From Eubacterium sp. AB3007 (GTDB lineage Bacteria; Bacillota; Clostridia; Peptostreptococcales; Anaerovoracaceae): 64,000 nucleotides of DNA. A model generated the notes under the pieces. It searched no databases, had not been told where the DNA came from, and worked only from the letters and a program-made list of their open reading frames with translations. Below are positions 50,945-60,822 of this stretch, in pieces; the first letter of the stretch is position 1, and the number at the start of each line of letters is the position of its first letter. The position numbers were made by a program, and so were the translations under genes. The stretch is taken from positions 2,237,753-2,301,752 of the forward strand of contig NZ_JIAD01000001.1 in NCBI RefSeq assembly GCF_000688015.1, in the 5' to 3' direction.

Positions 50945-51417
50945 AAACGATTATCATCGAAATGGAAAACGGCGGCGTGATGAAGGGCGAACTGTATGAC
51001 GACATCGCGCCCATCACAGTTGAGAATTTTGAGAAGCTGGCAGGCGAGGGGTTCTACGATGGACTGACCTTCCACAGAGTCATTCCGGGATTCATGATCC
51101 AGGGTGGCGATCCGGCAGGCAATGGCACAGGTGGTCCTGGATACACCATCAAGGGAGAGTTCACCTCCAACGGCGTTCAGAATGACCTGAAACACACCAC
51201 AGGTGTGCTGTCCATGGCCAGAACCATGGTTCCGGATTCTGCAGGCTCCCAGTTCTTCATCATGGTCGCGGACGCACCACATCTGGATGGAGAGTATGCG
51301 GCTTTCGGCAAGATCACCGAGGGCGTGGATGTCGCGCTGGATATCGCAAAGGTTCGGACCGATTACATGGACAAACCGCTGGAGCCGGTGGTCATGAAGA
51401 AGGTTACAGTGGAGTAA
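50941..51417 (+). CDS. Peptidyl-prolyl cis-trans isomerase (cyclophilin type)
   Basis: 158 residues. Cyclophilin core FYDGLTFHRVIPGFMIQGGD with the catalytic Arg, GVLSMAR and GSQFFIM. No signal peptide; cytosolic folding helper. AAAGGAAGAATAGG precedes ATG 50941. Confidence 0.95.
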   Translation: MKTIIIEMENGGVMKGELYDDIAPITVENFEKLAGEGFYDGLTFHRVIPGFMIQGGDPAGNGTGGPGYTIKGEFTSNGVQNDLKHTTGVLSMARTMVPDSAGSQFFIMVADAPHLDGEYAAFGKITEGVDVALDIAKVRTDYMDKPLEPVVMKKVTVE

Positions 51418-51429
51418 GGAGTGCTTACG

Positions 51430-52830
51430 ATGAAGGTTTACAATACATTGACAAGAAAGAAAGAAGAACTTGTGCCCATTCGAGAAGGTGAGATCTCCAT
51501 GTACGTATGCGGACCCACCGTATACAACTTCTTCCATATCGGAAATGCCCGGCCTTTGGTGGTCTTTGATACGATGCGCAAATACCTGGAGTACCGGGGT
51601 TACAAGGTGAAATATGTCCAGAACTTCACCGACGTGGATGACAAGATCATCAATCGCGCCAAAGAAGAAGGAATCACCGCTCCGGAGGTCTCCGAGAAGT
51701 ATATCAAGGAATATTTCAACGACACGGCTGCGCTGAATGTGCGCAAGGCTGACGTGCATCCAAAGGTCTCGGAACACATTCCGGAGATCATCGCTTTTGT
51801 ACAAAGCCTGATCGACAAGGGATATGCCTATGAGGCAGATGGAGATGTCTATTTCTCCACCCGTAAGTTCCCGGAGTACGGCAAGTTGTCCGGCCAGAAT
51901 ATCGATGATCTGGAAGCAGGCGCCCGGATCGCCATCGGGGAAGTCAAGGAAGATCCTCTGGACTTTGCCCTCTGGAAGGCACGCAAGGAAGAAAGCGAGA
52001 TCGCCTGGGAATCCCCCTGGGGCATGGGAAGGCCCGGATGGCATATCGAGTGCTCCACCATGGCCAAGAAGCATCTGGGAGACACCATCGATCTTCATGC
52101 CGGCGGACAGGATCTTCAGTTCCCTCATCATGAGAACGAGATCGCGCAGTCCGAGTGTTGTAACGGAGTGCCCTTTGCTCACTACTGGATGCACAACGCC
52201 TATATAACCATGGACAGAACCAAGATGTCCAAGTCCAAGGGGAATTTCTTTACCGTACGAGATATCCGGAAAAACTACAGCGGTGAGGAGATCCGTTTCT
52301 TCCTGCTGTCCGGCCAGTATAGAAGTCCCATCGATTTCAGTGAGGATTTGATGAAACAGGCCAGGGCATCGCTGGAGCGCATGAAGAACTGCAAGGAGAA
52401 CCTGAAGTTCCTGGCAGAGCAGGGCGCAGAGGGCGACATGACAGAGGAAGAGAAGGCAGCGCTGGCGGGCTATGATACGTATCGGCAGAAGTTCATTAAG
52501 GTTATGGATGATGATCTGAATACCGCCGATGGAATCAGCGCTGTGTTCGAGCTGATCACCGCTATCAATACCGCCGTGAAGGGCGGTGCAACCAAGGCCT
52601 TCGCCCTGGCTTCTGAGAAGACTCTGATGGAGTTCTGTGACATCCTGGGGCTGTTGCAGCAGGAGGAGGAAGCCGGCATTGATCCTGAGATCCAGGCACT
52701 TGTGGACGAGCGACAGGAAGCCCGCAAGGCAAAGAACTTTGCCAGAGCGGATGAGATCAGAGATATGCTGAAGGCACAGGGAATCACGCTGAAGGATACC
52801 CCGCAGGGCGTGCAGATCATCAAGGAGTGA
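51430..52830 (+). CDS. cysS: Cysteinyl-tRNA synthetase
   Basis: 466 residues. Class I synthetase: CGPTVYNFFHIGNARP (zinc Cys and HIGH-like motif), HIECSTMAKKHLG, HHENEIAQSECC, and KMSKSKGN. ATG 51430 has AAGGAG at 7 bases; the GTG at 51421 lies in the ribosome binding site. Followed one base later by mrnC, the usual partner. Confidence 0.97.
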   Translation: MKVYNTLTRKKEELVPIREGEISMYVCGPTVYNFFHIGNARPLVVFDTMRKYLEYRGYKVKYVQNFTDVDDKIINRAKEEGITAPEVSEKYIKEYFNDTAALNVRKADVHPKVSEHIPEIIAFVQSLIDKGYAYEADGDVYFSTRKFPEYGKLSGQNIDDLEAGARIAIGEVKEDPLDFALWKARKEESEIAWESPWGMGRPGWHIECSTMAKKHLGDTIDLHAGGQDLQFPHHENEIAQSECCNGVPFAHYWMHNAYITMDRTKMSKSKGNFFTVRDIRKNYSGEEIRFFLLSGQYRSPIDFSEDLMKQARASLERMKNCKENLKFLAEQGAEGDMTEEEKAALAGYDTYRQKFIKVMDDDLNTADGISAVFELITAINTAVKGGATKAFALASEKTLMEFCDILGLLQQEEEAGIDPEIQALVDERQEARKAKNFARADEIRDMLKAQGITLKDTPQGVQIIKE

Positions 52831-52831
52831 C

Positions 52832-53227
52832 ATGCAGAATCTAGATCCAAAGGTAACCAACACGACGGCGCTGGCCTATATGGGCGACGCCGTCTATGAG
52901 GTATATATACGAAATTTCGTGATCGAGCATGGCCCGACACGGGTGGATGCTATGAACCGCAAGAAGATCCGCTATGTATGTGCAGACGGACAGGCCCGGG
53001 TGGCCCGGGAGATGCTGGCATCGGGGTTCTTGTCGGAAGAAGAAGCACGGCTTGTGAAGCGGGCGCGCAATCACACCCAGACCCCCAAGCCACGAGGCAC
53101 CACGCCCATGGACTACAAGTTGGCTACGGGGTTTGAGGCACTGGTCGGCTACCTGTATCTGGACGGGCAGACAGAACGGCTGCAGGAAGTGGTAACAGAA
53201 GCTATGCGGATCATCGAAGAGAACTAG
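52832..53227 (+). CDS. mrnC: Mini-ribonuclease 3
   Basis: 131 residues. RNase III catalytic domain without a dsRNA-binding domain (LAYMGDAVYEVYIRNFVIEH near 14, FEALVGYLYLDGQTERL near 110). Matures 23S rRNA in Bacillota. Typical neighbour of cysS. Confidence 0.95.
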   Translation: MQNLDPKVTNTTALAYMGDAVYEVYIRNFVIEHGPTRVDAMNRKKIRYVCADGQARVAREMLASGFLSEEEARLVKRARNHTQTPKPRGTTPMDYKLATGFEALVGYLYLDGQTERLQEVVTEAMRIIEEN

Positions 53228-53261
53228 ATCGCCTGCGGGCGGTTCTGATTAAGGAGAGAGT

Positions 53262-54092
53262 ATGAGCAAAGCAGACGTGTTGTTCGTGGATATGTGCCGG
53301 GGTATCCTGGATCATGGGTTTTCCACGGAGGGAGCACAGGTGAGGGCCAGGTGGGAGGACGGTTCCCCGGCTTACACCATCAAGAATTTCGGGGTCGTGA
53401 ACCGCTATGACCTTTCAGAGGAGTTTCCGGCGTTGACCCTGCGGCCCACCGCCATCAAGTCAGCCATGGATGAGATCCTGTGGATCTGGCAAAGGAAATC
53501 CAACAATATCCATGATCTGAAACCACATATCTGGGATGAGTGGGCAGATCCCGATGGGAGCATCGGCAAGGCGTACGGCTATCAGATGGCCCGAAAATAC
53601 CGGTTTGGGCAGGGTGAGATGGATCAGGTGGATAACGTCCTCTGGCAGTTGAAGAATGCTCCCCAATCCCGTCGCATCATGACGAATATATACAATTTCG
53701 ATGATCTTTCGGAGATGAATCTGGAGCCGTGCGCCTACAGCATGACCTTCAACGTGACAGGGAACAGGCTGAATGCGATTCTGAACCAGCGGTCTCAGGA
53801 TATTCTGGCGGCCAACAACTGGAACGTGGTGCAGTATGCGCTTCTGGTGATGATGTTCGCCCAGGTGTCCGGCTTTGTGCCGGGAGAACTGATCCACGTG
53901 ATCGCTGATGCACATATCTATAACCGACATGTGCCGGTGATCCGGGAACTGATCGAGCGTCCCCAGTATCCGGCTCCAATGGTGACACTGAACCCGAAGG
54001 TGAATGACTTCTACGAGTTTACCACCGACGACCTGATTGTAGAGAATTATCAGGCCGGGCCGCAGGTAAAGAATATACCAATTGCAGTGTAG
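53262..54092 (+). CDS. thyA: Thymidylate synthase
   Basis: 276 residues. Folate-dependent dUMP methylation. LEPCAYSMTFNV with the nucleophilic Cys near 148, LNQRSQDILAANNWNVVQYA for dUMP/folate binding, and DAHIYNRH. Works with the DHFR encoded 1.1 kb downstream in the same cluster. AAGGAGAG upstream. Confidence 0.96.
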   Translation: MSKADVLFVDMCRGILDHGFSTEGAQVRARWEDGSPAYTIKNFGVVNRYDLSEEFPALTLRPTAIKSAMDEILWIWQRKSNNIHDLKPHIWDEWADPDGSIGKAYGYQMARKYRFGQGEMDQVDNVLWQLKNAPQSRRIMTNIYNFDDLSEMNLEPCAYSMTFNVTGNRLNAILNQRSQDILAANNWNVVQYALLVMMFAQVSGFVPGELIHVIADAHIYNRHVPVIRELIERPQYPAPMVTLNPKVNDFYEFTTDDLIVENYQAGPQVKNIPIAV

Positions 54093-54108
54093 TATGCGGA
54101 GGTGGAGT

Positions 54109-55191
54109 GTGCACAACGATGAACTGATGAAAACACCCCGGCTGGGGTTTGGCATGATGCGATTGCCAAAGAAAGGGCTGCGGTTTGACGAGAGTCAGAT
54201 CAGAGCCATGGTGGATACGTTCATGGAGGCGGGGTTCACTTATTTTGACACAGCGTACGTATATCCGGGATCGGAGAAGGCTACCCGAAAAGCGCTGGTA
54301 GAGAGGTATCCCAGGGAGGCGTTTACCCTGGCATCCAAGATGTATGCTCTGCCGGGAATGCCGGAGGCTGCCGTCAAGCGGGAATTTCGTGTGAGCCTCA
54401 GGCAGGCGGGAGTGGATTTCTTTGACTACTATCTGCTCCATTCGCTGATGGACAACAATTACAGGAAATACGAGAAGCAGAAACTTTGGGAATTTGCAAT
54501 GGAGGAGAAGGCGAAGGGGAAGATCCGTCATGTGGGGTTTTCCTACCACGATGGGCCGGAGCTTCTGGATCAGATCCTGACACATCATCCGGAGACGGAG
54601 TTCGTTCAACTGCAGTTGAACTACCTTGACTGGGAGGATCCCAAGGTATGCTCTCGGGCGAACTACGAGGTGGCACGGGAGCACGATGTACCCATCGTCG
54701 TCATGGAACCGGTGAAGGGCGGCAAATTGGCTGACCCGCCGGAGGAGGTCAGGCGGCTCATGCTGGAGGCTGATAACCGCGCTTCTTATGCCTCCTGGGC
54801 GATTCGTTTTGTGGCGGCGCTGCCGGGAGTCATGACGGTGCTGTCAGGTATGTCGACTCTGAAACAGGTCGAAGACAACGTGGCGTATATGAAGGGATTT
54901 CGGACTTTGTCTCCGGAAGAAGAACAGGTGATCCACCGGGCTCGGGAGATCATGACCGGAATGGGCGAGATCCCTTGTACCGACTGCCGTTATTGTCTCA
55001 AGGGATGCCCACGGAATATCCCCATTCCGGAGATCTTCGCGTCGGTGAACAAGTCCGGATGCACGCCGGCCCAGGCGCGCCGGGCAGCAGAATGTGTAGA
55101 ATGTGGTGCCTGCGAGGCGGCTTGTCCACAGCACATTGGGATCATAGAGGAACTGAAGAAGTGTGCAGGGACAGGAGGAGAAGCGAGATGA
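54109..55191 (+). CDS. Aldo/keto reductase with C-terminal 4Fe-4S domain
   Basis: 360 residues from GTG 54109, 5 bases after GGAGGT; ATG 54127 is an alternative. AKR barrel with the tetrad: Asp/Tyr in YFDTAYVYPGSEKA, Lys in LASKMY, His in YYLLHS. The C-terminal 80 residues carry two cysteine clusters, CTDCRYCLKGCP and CVECGACEAACP, suited to iron-sulfur clusters, as in the Fe-S oxidoreductase branch of AKRs in anaerobes. Substrate unknown. Stop overlaps folA (ATGA). Confidence 0.9.
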   Translation: MHNDELMKTPRLGFGMMRLPKKGLRFDESQIRAMVDTFMEAGFTYFDTAYVYPGSEKATRKALVERYPREAFTLASKMYALPGMPEAAVKREFRVSLRQAGVDFFDYYLLHSLMDNNYRKYEKQKLWEFAMEEKAKGKIRHVGFSYHDGPELLDQILTHHPETEFVQLQLNYLDWEDPKVCSRANYEVAREHDVPIVVMEPVKGGKLADPPEEVRRLMLEADNRASYASWAIRFVAALPGVMTVLSGMSTLKQVEDNVAYMKGFRTLSPEEEQVIHRAREIMTGMGEIPCTDCRYCLKGCPRNIPIPEIFASVNKSGCTPAQARRAAECVECGACEAACPQHIGIIEELKKCAGTGGEAR

Positions 55192-55679
55192 ATCTGATCG
55201 TTGCAGTGGATAAGAACTGGGGCATCGGGAAAGATGGAGAGCTCCTGTGCCATCTGTCCGGTGATCTGAAATTTTTCAAGGAGACCACCATGGGGCATAC
55301 CGTGGTTATGGGGCGGACGACGCTGGAAAGCCTGCCAGGACGACGCGGGCTTCCGGGGCGCAGGAACATCGTGCTCACCAGGCAGGAGGGCTATGCGGCC
55401 GAGCGAGTGGATACGGTGGTGCACAGTCTGGAGGAACTTTGCGGTGTGCTGGAGCACGATCGGGATGCGTTCATCATCGGCGGAGCAGAAGTTTACAGGC
55501 AGATGCTCCCGTATTGTAATACATGCTACGTGACGCGGATCGAGGAGTCCTTTCCGGCAGATCGGTATTTCCCTGATCTGGATGCGGACGAGGATTTTGT
55601 TATGACCTGGGAGAGCAGCAGACAGGAGGAAAACGGGATCGTATACCGTTGGGTTAAATATGAAAGAAAACAAAAGTGA
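55188..55679 (+). CDS. folA: Dihydrofolate reductase
   Basis: 163 residues. MNLIVAVDKNWGIGKDGELL, TTMGHTVVMGRTTLESLPGR and FIIGGAEVYRQMLPY are the classical DHFR motifs. Reduces dihydrofolate produced by ThyA. Overlaps the AKR gene by 4 bp and rlmB by 20 bp. Confidence 0.95.
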   Translation: MNLIVAVDKNWGIGKDGELLCHLSGDLKFFKETTMGHTVVMGRTTLESLPGRRGLPGRRNIVLTRQEGYAAERVDTVVHSLEELCGVLEHDRDAFIIGGAEVYRQMLPYCNTCYVTRIEESFPADRYFPDLDADEDFVMTWESSRQEENGIVYRWVKYERKQK

Positions 55680-56403
55680 TATGCTCATCGGGCGCAACCC
55701 GGTGACGGAGGCGCTGAAGAGCGGACGTGAGATCGAGAGGCTGGTAGTGCAGAAGGGAGCAGGAGGATCCATCGGAAAGATCCTGTCCCTTGCAAAGGAT
55801 CGGGGCGTTCTCGTGCACTATCAGGATAAGGAACTCCTGGATAAGAAGGCAGGGGGTGGCCGGCATCAGGGCGTCATCGCTTACGTGGCGGCGCATCGGT
55901 ATGCGACCGTGGATGATATGTTTGCTCTGGCAGAAGAGAGAGGAGAAGCTCCCTTTCTTATCGTTTTGGACGAACTGGAGGATCCTCATAATCTGGGCGC
56001 AATCATGCGGACGGCAGAGTGCGCAGGTGCCCATGGCGTGATCATCTCCAAGCACCGGGCCGGAGGACTGACCGATACGGTGGCCAAAGCCTCCGCAGGT
56101 GCGGTGGAATATCTGCCCTGTGCCAGAGTGACCAACATGGCCAGAACAGTGGAGGATTTGCAGAAGCGGGGAGTTTGGGTCTATGCTTGCGATATGGATG
56201 GGACGGACTACAGGGCGCAGGATATGAAGGGACCTGCCGCCCTCGTAATCGGTAACGAAGGCAGCGGCATCAGCCGACTTGTGAGGGAGAAGTGCGATTT
56301 TGTGGTCTCCATCCCAATGGTAGGGAAGATCAATTCACTGAACGCTTCCAATGCTGCCGCCATTCTGATGTATGAGATCAGGAGACAGAGAGATGGCAGA
56401 TGA
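55660..56403 (+). CDS. rlmB: 23S rRNA (guanosine-2'-O-)-methyltransferase RlmB
   Basis: 247 residues. SpoU/TrmH-type SPOUT enzyme: N-terminal substrate-binding domain (GRNPVTEALKSGREIERL), then LDELEDPHNLGAIMRTAECA, IGNEGSGISRLVREKCD and IPMVGKINSLNASNAAAILM-YE. Overlaps folA and the sigma factor gene. Confidence 0.96.
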   Translation: MKENKSDMLIGRNPVTEALKSGREIERLVVQKGAGGSIGKILSLAKDRGVLVHYQDKELLDKKAGGGRHQGVIAYVAAHRYATVDDMFALAEERGEAPFLIVLDELEDPHNLGAIMRTAECAGAHGVIISKHRAGGLTDTVAKASAGAVEYLPCARVTNMARTVEDLQKRGVWVYACDMDGTDYRAQDMKGPAALVIGNEGSGISRLVREKCDFVVSIPMVGKINSLNASNAAAILMYEIRRQRDGR

Positions 56404-56989
56404 ACTGAACATGTTGACCGACGATGAGCTGGCACGGATGGCACAGGAGGGAAGCAGTACTGCGGAGGAGTACCTTCTCCGAAAATACATGCCGCTTGCC
56501 CGGGGGAGGGCCAGGGCCTATTTCATAGCGGGCGCAGACAGTGATGACGTGATCCAGGAGGGGATGATCGGCATCTTCAAGGCCATTCGGGACTATGATC
56601 CGGAAGGTGGCGCATCCCTGAAGACCTTCGTGGAATTATGCGTCAATCGACAGATCATCACAGCTATCCGAAGCGCCAACAAGCAGGGGAACCGGGTGCT
56701 CAGCGAGTCGGTCTCTCTGGATGAGCCGGACGCAGCGCCGCTATACAAGGATGTACCCGACACAGATGCGGTGGATCCGGCGGCACAGGCCATGCTCCGG
56801 GAGCAGGTGCAGCGGCTGGAACGAGATGTGCGTCAGTTACTGAGTCCGTTTGAGTTTGAGGTGTGGGAGCACCTCAGGCAAGGGCTCACTTATCGGGAGA
56901 TCGCTACGCTTCTGCACAAAGCCCCCAAGTCCGTAGATAACTCGATTCAGAGAATTCGACGGAAACTGAAAGGCTACATGGAAGAATGA
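56393..56989 (+). CDS. sigH: RNA polymerase sigma factor SigH (sporulation/competence type)
   Basis: 198 residues. Region 2 (YLLRKYMPLARGRARAYFIA, DDVIQEGMIGIFKAIRDYDP) and region 4 HTH (LRQGLTYREIATLLHKAPKS). The order rlmB-sigH-(tRNA)-tuf-rpmG-secE-nusG is typical for Bacillota. SigH drives early sporulation in spore formers but persists in non-sporulating relatives. Start ATG 56393 within rlmB. Confidence 0.92.
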   Translation: MADELNMLTDDELARMAQEGSSTAEEYLLRKYMPLARGRARAYFIAGADSDDVIQEGMIGIFKAIRDYDPEGGASLKTFVELCVNRQIITAIRSANKQGNRVLSESVSLDEPDAAPLYKDVPDTDAVDPAAQAMLREQVQRLERDVRQLLSPFEFEVWEHLRQGLTYREIATLLHKAPKSVDNSIQRIRRKLKGYMEE

Positions 56990-57021
56990 TTTGTAAAATC
57001 AAAAAACAATTAAAAAATCAA

Positions 57022-57050
57022 TTGACAAGTCGAAAAAAATATAGTACGAT
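57022..57050 (+). promoter_or_regulatory. Promoter of tRNA-Thr / tuf
   Basis: TTGACA (57022-57027), 17-bp spacer, TACGAT (57045-57050), 17 bp before the tRNA. The surrounding DNA is AT-rich. Confidence 0.75.
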
Positions 57051-57066
57051 TTAAATGTTGCGATAA

Positions 57067-57143
<77 letters not shown>

Positions 57144-57214
57144 AGCAAGTATAGGGCGGAGCGTATAACTCCGCCCATTATAGAATTTTGAGAGTTTTTT
57201 AAAGGAGTGGAAAA

Positions 57215-58408
57215 ATGGCAAAACAGAAATACGAGAGAACCAAGCCGCATATCAACATCGGAACAATTGGTCACGTAGACCATGGTAAGACAACTCTGAC
57301 AGCTGCCATCACCAAGGTACTGCATCAGAGATACAGCCTGGGCGAGAACGTTGAGTTCGACCAGATCGACAAGGCACCGGAAGAGAAGGAAAGAGGAATC
57401 ACCATTTCTTCCGCACACGTAGAGTATGAGACCCCGAACAGACACTACGCACACGTAGACTGCCCGGGCCACGCAGACTATGTAAAGAACATGATCACCG
57501 GAGCAGCGCAGATGGACGGAGCTATCCTGGTAGTAGCTGCAACAGATGGACCGATGCCGCAGACCAGAGAGCACATCCTGCTGTCCAGACAGGTAGGCGT
57601 ACCTTACATCATCGTGTTCCTGAACAAGTGTGACATGGTAGATGACGAGGAGCTGCTGGAGCTGGTGGAGATGGAAGTCCGCGAGCTGCTGACCGAGTAC
57701 GAGTTCCCTGGCGATGACACACCGATCATCAAGGGATCCGCGCTGAAGGCACTGGAAGATCCAGCTGGAGAGTGGGGAGACAAGGTTGTCGAGCTGATGG
57801 AAGCCGTAGACGAGTACATCCCCGAGCCGGAGAGAGACAACGACAAGCCGTTCCTGATGCCGGTAGAGGACGTCTTCTCCATCACCGGACGTGGAACAGT
57901 TGCGACCGGAAGAGTAGAGAGAGGAATGCTGAAGGTAGGCGACGAGGTGGAGATCGTTGGACTGTCCGACGAGAAGAGAAAGGTGGTCGTCACCGGAGTC
58001 GAGATGTTCAGAAAGATCCTGGACCAGGCAGAGACCGGAGACAACATCGGCGCACTGCTGAGAGGCGTACAGAGAACCGAGATCGAGAGAGGACAGGTTC
58101 TGGCAGCACCGGGAACCATCCATCCGCATACACAGTTCAAGGGCCAGGTATACGTACTGAAGAAGGAAGAGGGCGGAAGACACACCCCGTTCTTCAACGG
58201 ATACAGACCGCAGTTCTACTTCAGAACAACCGACGTAACCGGCGATCTGAAGCTGCCTGAGGGCACAGAGATGTGCATGCCTGGAGATAACGTAGTCATG
58301 GAGATCAAGCTGATCACCCCGATCGCGATCGAGGAAGGACTGCGCTTCGCTATCAGAGAAGGTGGCAGAACCGTAGGATCCGGTGTTGTAACCGAGATCA
58401 TCGAGTAA
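57215..58408 (+). CDS. tuf: Elongation factor Tu
   Basis: 397 residues. GTPase with [35 protein letters not shown] and domains II and III complete. Delivers aminoacyl-tRNA to the ribosome. AAAGGAGTGG before ATG. Codon choice is visibly more biased than in neighbours (AGA for Arg, CCG for Pro), as expected for a highly expressed gene. Followed by a strong terminator. Confidence 0.98.
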   Translation: MAKQKYERTKPHINIGTIGHVDHGKTTLTAAITKVLHQRYSLGENVEFDQIDKAPEEKERGITISSAHVEYETPNRHYAHVDCPGHADYVKNMITGAAQMDGAILVVAATDGPMPQTREHILLSRQVGVPYIIVFLNKCDMVDDEELLELVEMEVRELLTEYEFPGDDTPIIKGSALKALEDPAGEWGDKVVELMEAVDEYIPEPERDNDKPFLMPVEDVFSITGRGTVATGRVERGMLKVGDEVEIVGLSDEKRKVVVTGVEMFRKILDQAETGDNIGALLRGVQRTEIERGQVLAAPGTIHPHTQFKGQVYVLKKEEGGRHTPFFNGYRPQFYFRTTDVTGDLKLPEGTEMCMPGDNVVMEIKLITPIAIEEGLRFAIREGGRTVGSGVVTEIIE

Positions 58409-58434
58409 GGTTTGCTTCTGTAATTGAGAAATGG

Positions 58435-58461
58435 GGCCGTCGCGGAAGCGACGGCCTTTTT
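58435..58461 (+). terminator. Terminator after tuf
   Basis: GGCCGTCGC (58435-58443) pairs with GCGACGGCC (58448-58456), loop GGAA, then TTTTT. Confidence 0.9.
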
Positions 58462-58511
58462 CGTAGGAACGACAAGGTACGAGCAGAACCCCGAACAGAA
58501 AGGACTATCCT

Positions 58512-59087
58512 ATGAGAATCCGTTATGGTGGTACATACAGTGGGAATCCAGCGGATCTGCCTCAGCGGGAACATATGCCCGGGGCGGTTCGTTTTCGGGA
58601 ACCGGAGGATCCGGCGGCGCTGGGGCGCGAGGCAGCCAAGTTCGCCCTGGGTGCCCTGTTTCCGGCACTGATTGTGTTTCTGCTGGCGGGTGGGGTGGAT
58701 GATCCTGCAAAAGGCGTCCATTTTCTGCTTGGAGCGATCCTTGCGGCAGCGGCTGCCATCCCTCATGAGCTGTTGCATGCTTTGTGCTTTCGGGAGGAGG
58801 TGTATATGTACACCAACTTGAGGCAGGGGATGCTTTTTGTGATCGGAACGGAGAGTATGACGAAGGTGCGGTTTATCGTCATGAGCCTGCTTCCGAACCT
58901 GGTGCTTGGGATCGCGCCACTGGTCATCGGTCTGCTCTGGCCGCCGCTTATCGTTCTGGCGTATATGGGGCTGGTGGGGATCCCTATGGGAGCCGGTGAT
59001 TATCTGAATGTGTGGAATGCCTGCAGGCAGGTGCCCAGAAATGGCCGGGTTTATCTCAGCGGTTTCCACAGTTACTGGTATGTGTAG
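58512..59087 (+). CDS. DUF3267 putative zincin-like membrane metalloprotease
   Basis: 191 residues with about four membrane helices. HELLH near residue 84 is an HExxH zinc motif (AIPHELLHALCF), followed by hydrophobic helices and a GDYLNVWN segment, as in the DUF3267 family. Possible intramembrane peptidase; target unknown. It is inserted between tuf and rpmG, where most relatives have nothing, and has no obvious promoter. Confidence 0.75.
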   Translation: MRIRYGGTYSGNPADLPQREHMPGAVRFREPEDPAALGREAAKFALGALFPALIVFLLAGGVDDPAKGVHFLLGAILAAAAAIPHELLHALCFREEVYMYTNLRQGMLFVIGTESMTKVRFIVMSLLPNLVLGIAPLVIGLLWPPLIVLAYMGLVGIPMGAGDYLNVWNACRQVPRNGRVYLSGFHSYWYV

Positions 59088-59133
59088 AAGCACAAAGTTT
59101 TTTTGCGTTTCCGACCGTTTTCATGGAAAATCG

Positions 59134-59163
59134 GTTGACATTGACAAGCATTTTGGGTATACT
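59134..59163 (+). promoter_or_regulatory. Promoter of rpmG-secE-nusG
   Basis: TTGACA (59134-59139), 18-bp spacer, TATACT (59158-59163). A second TTGACA at 59141-59146 lies too close to the same -10 to be used with it. Confidence 0.7.
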
Positions 59164-59242
59164 TATATGGCGACTTTATGAGAATCTTGATACAGGGCCG
59201 GTTTTCCGGCTCTGAGTTTTGGTTAGAATACGGAGGAGAAAC

Positions 59243-59392
59243 ATGAGAGTCAAGGTAACATTGGCCTGCACAGAGTGCAAGCAGAGGAACTACAATACGA
59301 TCAAGAACAAGAAGAACGACCCTGATCGTATCGAGCTGAAGAAGTACTGCCGCTTCTGCAGAAAGCAGACTACACATAAGGAAACCAAATAA
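59243..59392 (+). CDS. rpmG: 50S ribosomal protein L33
   Basis: 49 residues: [19 protein letters not shown]... with two cysteine pairs (CTEC and CRFC), the zinc-binding form of L33. CGGAGGAG before ATG. Start of the secE-nusG operon. Confidence 0.96.
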   Translation: MRVKVTLACTECKQRNYNTIKNKKNDPDRIELKKYCRFCRKQTTHKETK

Positions 59393-59404
59393 GAGGTGCC
59401 CGTG

Positions 59405-59692
59405 ATGGCGAAAGCAAACAAGAAAAACAATACGGATACCAACAAGCGCATGGAACAGGCCAAGAAGATGGCGGCTCGTTCTGCCCAGCAGAAGAAGAAA
59501 GGCTCCACCAAGGAGTACTGGAAAGGTGTCAGAACAGAGATGAGCAAGGTCATCTGGCCCACCAGGAAAGAGCTGGGAGCGTACACTGTGGTAGTGATCG
59601 TAACGTGTGCATTCTTTGCGCTTGGATTCTGGGCAATCGATTCCGCATGGCTTGCCGGACTGAAGGCGATCCTCGGGATCACATTAGGTTAG
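59405..59692 (+). CDS. secE: Preprotein translocase subunit SecE
   Basis: 95 residues. A basic, alanine/lysine-rich N-terminal extension (1-40), amphipathic helix (WKGVRTEMSKVIWPTRKEL) and one membrane helix (about 60-82). Clamps SecY. ATG 59405. Confidence 0.95.
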   Translation: MAKANKKNNTDTNKRMEQAKKMAARSAQQKKKGSTKEYWKGVRTEMSKVIWPTRKELGAYTVVVIVTCAFFALGFWAIDSAWLAGLKAILGITLG

Positions 59693-59722
59693 TGTAATTT
59701 CTGATAGAGTAAGAGGGGAAAT

Positions 59723-60313
59723 ATGGCGGAAACGGAAAATAGAACCACCACGAATGTCCTTTCTCCCCGTGAGGAAGAGGGCATCAGAGGTGACGGCCAG
59801 GCCAGATGGTACGTGGTCCATACATATTCCGGACACGAAAACAAGGTGAAAATGAATATCGAGAAGATGGTGGATAATCGTGGAATGCACGACATCATCC
59901 TGGATATCGTTGTGCCTACTGAGGAGAAGATCCTGATCAACAGCAAGGGTCAGAGAGTCCACAAGACCAGAAAACTATTTCCCGGATATGTGATCATCAA
60001 GATGGTGGTCACCAACGAGTCCTGGTACCTGGTCAGAAATACGCAGGGTGTAACAGGCTTTGTGGGCCATGGGACCGATCCGATCCCTCTCACACCGGAA
60101 GAAGTTGCACGCATGGGAATAGAGAAGATCGATATTGATCTGGATGTCAAGGTGGGAGACGGTGTCAATGTGACGAGTGGGCCGTTCGCCGGGCAGTTTG
60201 GAAATGTCCTGGCGATCAACCCGGAGAAGCAGGTTCTCACAGTCAACCTCATGATGTTCGGTCGAGATACACCGGTCGAGATCGAGTTCGGCCAGGTGCA
60301 TAAATTAGACTAA
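59723..60313 (+). CDS. nusG: Transcription termination/antitermination factor NusG
   Basis: 196 residues. NGN domain (RWYVVHTYSGHENKVKMNIE, LFPGYVIIKM) and KOW domain (VKVGDGVNVTSGPFAGQFGN). An N-terminal extension of about 27 residues precedes the usual start of the fold. Confidence 0.96.
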   Translation: MAETENRTTTNVLSPREEEGIRGDGQARWYVVHTYSGHENKVKMNIEKMVDNRGMHDIILDIVVPTEEKILINSKGQRVHKTRKLFPGYVIIKMVVTNESWYLVRNTQGVTGFVGHGTDPIPLTPEEVARMGIEKIDIDLDVKVGDGVNVTSGPFAGQFGNVLAINPEKQVLTVNLMMFGRDTPVEIEFGQVHKLD

Positions 60314-60331
60314 AGGAAAGGAGGATTCAGG

Positions 60332-60757
60332 ATGGCAAAGAAGGTTTCGGGCTATATCAAGCTTCAGATTCCTGCAGGAGGAGCGACCCCGGCACCACCG
60401 GTTGGACCGGCTCTGGGACAGCATGGTGTTAACATCATGGACTTCTGCAAGCAGTTCAATGCCAAGACTCAGGATCAGCCTGGAATGATCATCCCTGTCG
60501 TTATCACAGTATACGCAGACAGATCATTCACGTTCATTACCAAGACTCCGCCGGCAGCAGTACTGCTGAAGAAGGCAGCTGGTATCGACAAGGCATCCGG
60601 TGAGCCGAACAGGACCAAGGTCGCTACACTGACCACAGCGCAGTGTGAGGAGATCGCGCAGACCAAGATGGCAGATCTCAACGCGGCAAACCTGGAGGCA
60701 GCCACTGACATGATCAAGGGAACTGCCAGAAGCATGGGAATCGTAGTCGAGGATTAG
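60332..60757 (+). CDS. rplK: 50S ribosomal protein L11
   Basis: 141 residues, complete: [35 protein letters not shown] and the C-terminal rRNA-binding part. AAAGGAGG before ATG. Confidence 0.98.
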   Translation: MAKKVSGYIKLQIPAGGATPAPPVGPALGQHGVNIMDFCKQFNAKTQDQPGMIIPVVITVYADRSFTFITKTPPAAVLLKKAAGIDKASGEPNRTKVATLTTAQCEEIAQTKMADLNAANLEAATDMIKGTARSMGIVVED

Positions 60758-60822
60758 TAGTTGGGAGAACAGACATCTCTGGCCTGAGATCGTCGTTCGG
60801 TTGTACCACAAGGAGGTAAGAA

